Shown here piece by piece: positions 61,623-64,000 of a stretch of 64,000 nucleotides of DNA; the first letter of the stretch is position 1; the number at the start of each line of letters is the position of its first letter. Source of the stretch: Luteolibacter sp. Y139 (GTDB lineage: Bacteria; Verrucomicrobiota; Verrucomicrobiia; Verrucomicrobiales; Akkermansiaceae); the NCBI RefSeq assembly GCF_038066715.1, contig NZ_JBBUKT010000004.1, positions 62,001-126,000 of the forward strand. Reading direction: 5' to 3'. The position numbers were made by a program, and so were the translations under genes. Under the pieces are notes generated by a model. The model worked only from the letters and a program-made list of their open reading frames with translations. It did no database searches and had not been told where the DNA came from.

Positions 61623-64000
61623 ATGCCTTTCGCCCGCGCCCTGCTACCTATTGTTTCCTTTTTCGCCTGCCTGTCGGCGGCTCAGGCTGGTTTGACGTAT
61701 GTGGATGCGACTTCCGGTTCGGGTGGAAATACGACCTTGGCGAATGGCAGCACCTTCACGCCGCCCCTCAATGGGACCACCGGGGCGGACAACAACTGGG
61801 AACAGCGCACGGTCTTTGGCTCGGGTGGGAACGTCTACGAGTCCGGCGGCGAGGTCGCCGAGAATGCTCCCGAGCTGCGGATGAAGCTCACCGGCCTGAC
61901 GCCGGGAGGGACCTACCGGGTGCGGGTTCACTTCTGGGACGCGAGTCCGGCTTGGAGGATTCGTGCGGGGTTCAGTTCCGCGGCGGGATCTAACACCTTG
62001 TATGCGAACCAAGCGGAGGCCGCGGGGATCGGGGCTATCGGGGCGGTCGCAGCGAGCACGCTGAGCTATGCGGTGGCGCCGACGGTTTTTGCGGAGGCAG
62101 ACCGGACGATGTTCTCGGCGGATTTGGGCACGACGCTCGCGAATGGGAGTGGCGAAATCGCGGTGTTCCTTGATGACCTCGCGCCGGTGCTCGGGCCGAA
62201 TGACCGGACGTGGTTCGACGGTCTCTCGTATGAGGTGGCGACGCCGGTGAATGCGGTCCGTTATGTGGATGCCACGACGGCGAACACGACGCACTGGGAC
62301 GGGGCGACCTTCGCGCCGGCGGCCGAGGGTGTGACGGGTGCTGACAACAACTGGGAGCAGCGGACGCTGGGCAATGGCGGCTCGGCCTTCGAGGCGAACT
62401 TCGAAGCGCCAGAGAATGCGCCGTTGTTAGTGACGACGCTTACCGGGCTGACTCCTTCGAGTTCGTATGTGCTCTACTGCTACTTCTGGACCGATGGCGG
62501 GAACTGGCGACTGAAGGCATCCGCGAAGGTTGCCGACATCCAGACCAATGGGACGGCGGGAAATCTAACGGACGACTTCCTGCCGAGCACGCCGCGAACT
62601 CATTTCGCCGCGGACAACAACGCCGGTGGAACCGCAACGGCCGGGGTCTTGGCGGCGGGCACGACCTTTACGACCACGCCGCTGCTGACGGAAGGAAATC
62701 GCACCTTGATGCAGGCGAACCTTGGTGTGGCGACGAGTGACTCGACTGGGACGCTCAAGGTCTACATCGATGACTTTGCTGATGGCAGTGCGGTGCCGCG
62801 CACGTGGTATGATGGTGTGGGTTACAAGCCTGCGCAGACCTTGGATCCGGCATTGGACGAGGATGGCGATGGGCTGACGAATGCGCAGGAGGTTTCCTAT
62901 GGCACCGATCCGTATCTGGCCGATACGGACGGGGACTCCTATGGCGACAAGGTGGAGGTGGATGCGGGTTCCAATCCGCTGAATGCCTCCTCCATTCCGC
63001 CGTTGCCTGGCAACGGACTCCAGATCGCTCCGGATGGCGCTTGGACGTGGTTCAATGACGAGCGAGCGATCTTTCATCAGGGTTCGCTTTTCAGCGGGTA
63101 TGTGAAGGCGAATGGGCAGTATGGCATCACGCGCTACGATCCGGTGGCGCATGAGGTCTTCCACATGATCATCAGCACCGCGGCTTCACAGCAGCAGGAC
63201 GATCACAACAACTGCTCCATCACCGAGCTGCCGGATGGGAAGCTGCTGGTGATGTATTCGAAGCACCTCGGCGGCTCGCAGTTCTACAAGCGCACGTCGC
63301 TGGTGGCTCTGCCTTCCACAAATGCGGATTGGGGGCCGGAAATCACGGTGGCGATGCCGGACAATCACACCTACTCGAACGCCTACCTGCTGACCGGTGA
63401 GAACAACGCGATCTACAATTTCTCGCGCTGCATCAATTTCAATCCGACCGTCACCAAGTCGCTGGATCAGGGCGTCACTTGGGAGACGCCGCAGCAATTG
63501 ATCGAGGTCGGGAACAACAACGTGCGGCCTTACCCGCGCTACTGCTCGAACCACACCGACCGGATCGACCTGATCTACACGGACGGCCATCCGCGTGACG
63601 TGGATAATTCGGTCTACCACATGTACTACAAGGGCGGGTCGCTCTACAAAACCGACGGGACGCTGATCGATTCGCTCGCCAACCTGCCGCTCGACCATGA
63701 AGGAGGGCAGCGCGGGTCGGTGATCTATCAATTCTCCAATGCCGCGTGGGGTGTAGGTCAGGGGCCGGACAATTGGATCCCCGGTGCACGCGGGTGGACT
63801 TGGGACGTTCACTACGGCAAGGACGGGAATCCGGTGTGCGTGTTCCAGGTGCAGACCGGCACCGACGCGACTTGGTCGACCTCGCGGATCTACTATTACT
63901 TCGCGCGGTGGAACGGGACGGCGTGGGAAAGGAAGTTCATCGCGCAAGGAGGTCGGGGCATCTATGCGGCGGAGTCGGATTATGGTGGAGGGATGACGAT
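61623..64000 (+). CDS. BNR-4-like exported protein with tandem domains, 3' partial
   Basis: I translated this frame by hand: open from the ATG at 61623 to the right edge (792 codons, no stop). A signal peptide (MPFARALLPIVSFFACLSAAQA) is followed by two similar beta domains (about residues 24-205 and 210-405), each with GADNNWEQRT and a YVDAT opening. Next are calcium-type repeats (DEDGDGLTNAQE and DTDGDSYGDKVE, near 420-450) and a BNR-4/sialidase-like domain starting GAWTWFNDERAIF near residue 475. Probably a secreted polysaccharide-binding or -degrading protein. Confidence 0.88.
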   Translation, partial: MPFARALLPIVSFFACLSAAQAGLTYVDATSGSGGNTTLANGSTFTPPLNGTTGADNNWEQRTVFGSGGNVYESGGEVAENAPELRMKLTGLTPGGTYRVRVHFWDASPAWRIRAGFSSAAGSNTLYANQAEAAGIGAIGAVAASTLSYAVAPTVFAEADRTMFSADLGTTLANGSGEIAVFLDDLAPVLGPNDRTWFDGLSYEVATPVNAVRYVDATTANTTHWDGATFAPAAEGVTGADNNWEQRTLGNGGSAFEANFEAPENAPLLVTTLTGLTPSSSYVLYCYFWTDGGNWRLKASAKVADIQTNGTAGNLTDDFLPSTPRTHFAADNNAGGTATAGVLAAGTTFTTTPLLTEGNRTLMQANLGVATSDSTGTLKVYIDDFADGSAVPRTWYDGVGYKPAQTLDPALDEDGDGLTNAQEVSYGTDPYLADTDGDSYGDKVEVDAGSNPLNASSIPPLPGNGLQIAPDGAWTWFNDERAIFHQGSLFSGYVKANGQYGITRYDPVAHEVFHMIISTAASQQQDDHNNCSITELPDGKLLVMYSKHLGGSQFYKRTSLVALPSTNADWGPEITVAMPDNHTYSNAYLLTGENNAIYNFSRCINFNPTVTKSLDQGVTWETPQQLIEVGNNNVRPYPRYCSNHTDRIDLIYTDGHPRDVDNSVYHMYYKGGSLYKTDGTLIDSLANLPLDHEGGQRGSVIYQFSNAAWGVGQGPDNWIPGARGWTWDVHYGKDGNPVCVFQVQTGTDATWSTSRIYYYFARWNGTAWERKFIAQGGRGIYAAESDYGGGMT

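Noticed and set aside
1..64000. CRISPR arrays, tRNA genes, insertion sequences or prophage
   Set aside because: No regularly spaced repeats, cloverleaf-like segments, transposase or phage motifs were seen on either strand.

Overview
The window is a compact, GC-rich chromosomal segment with no intergenic gap above about 200 bases. Its gene content points to the Verrucomicrobiota, probably a Luteolibacter-like member of the Verrucomicrobiaceae. The reasons are a complete Verru_Chthon cassette (proteins A to D), DUF1592/DUF1552 and DUF1080 secreted proteins, an ECF sigma factor paired with a FecR-like membrane protein, a DUF6607 protein, and very many predicted exported proteins. I saw no tRNA, rRNA, CRISPR array, transposase or phage gene. 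The taxonomic call is inference from families, not from a marker tree.

Layout. 1-12.4 kb (+): a MoxR/DUF58/von Willebrand A cluster: a giant helical-repeat protein cut by the left edge, a membrane coiled-coil protein, a MoxR AAA+ ATPase, a DUF58 protein, a BatA-like vWA protein and a large vWA/amidotransferase-like membrane protein. 12.6-17.8 kb: a secreted DUF1080 protein divergent from an RND pump and its adaptor. 17.8-20.9 kb (-): FolD, a DUF374 acyltransferase and an FGGY-kinase homologue whose active-site motifs look lost. 21.0-26.4 kb (+): a NifU/IscU-like protein, a small membrane protein, an ABCG-type transporter and two unknown proteins.

26.4-35.9 kb (-) is the most interesting part. 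Nine genes run in one direction and nearly all overlap at stop/start codons. Verru_Chthon D-B-C-A resembles the fimU-pilV-pilW-pilX minor-pilin order. It is followed by a small exported protein, two tandem exported proteins that look like isolated secretin beta-domain segments, and a histidine kinase with its response regulator. I read this as a pilin-like surface assembly coupled to its own two-component sensor.

36-43.8 kb: assorted unknown genes, a PPOx-like protein, and a NitT/TauT-type ABC transporter operon (lipoprotein, permease, ATPase) that ends in a lipoyl-like protein lacking the modifiable lysine. A small AraC-type regulator is divergent from it. 43.8-52.4 kb (-): an exported 2-hydroxyacid dehydrogenase, an SbmA/BacA-like ABC exporter, a second two-component system, a rhodanese, an M29-like aminopeptidase and a BioF2-type GNAT protein. 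52.6-58.3 kb (+): a sigma factor, FecR-like protein, DUF1592 c-type haem protein, DUF1552 protein and a small exported protein, apparently one operon. 58.3-64 kb: a bifunctional nuclease, a metallophosphoesterase, ribosomal protein L31 type B with a clear terminator, DUF6607, and a BNR-4-like secreted protein running off the right edge.

Intergenic regions carry small palindromic elements. One family has two hairpins, the second a GTCGAC-type stem with a GAA triloop. It occurs four times, mostly between convergent genes, with compensatory base changes between copies.
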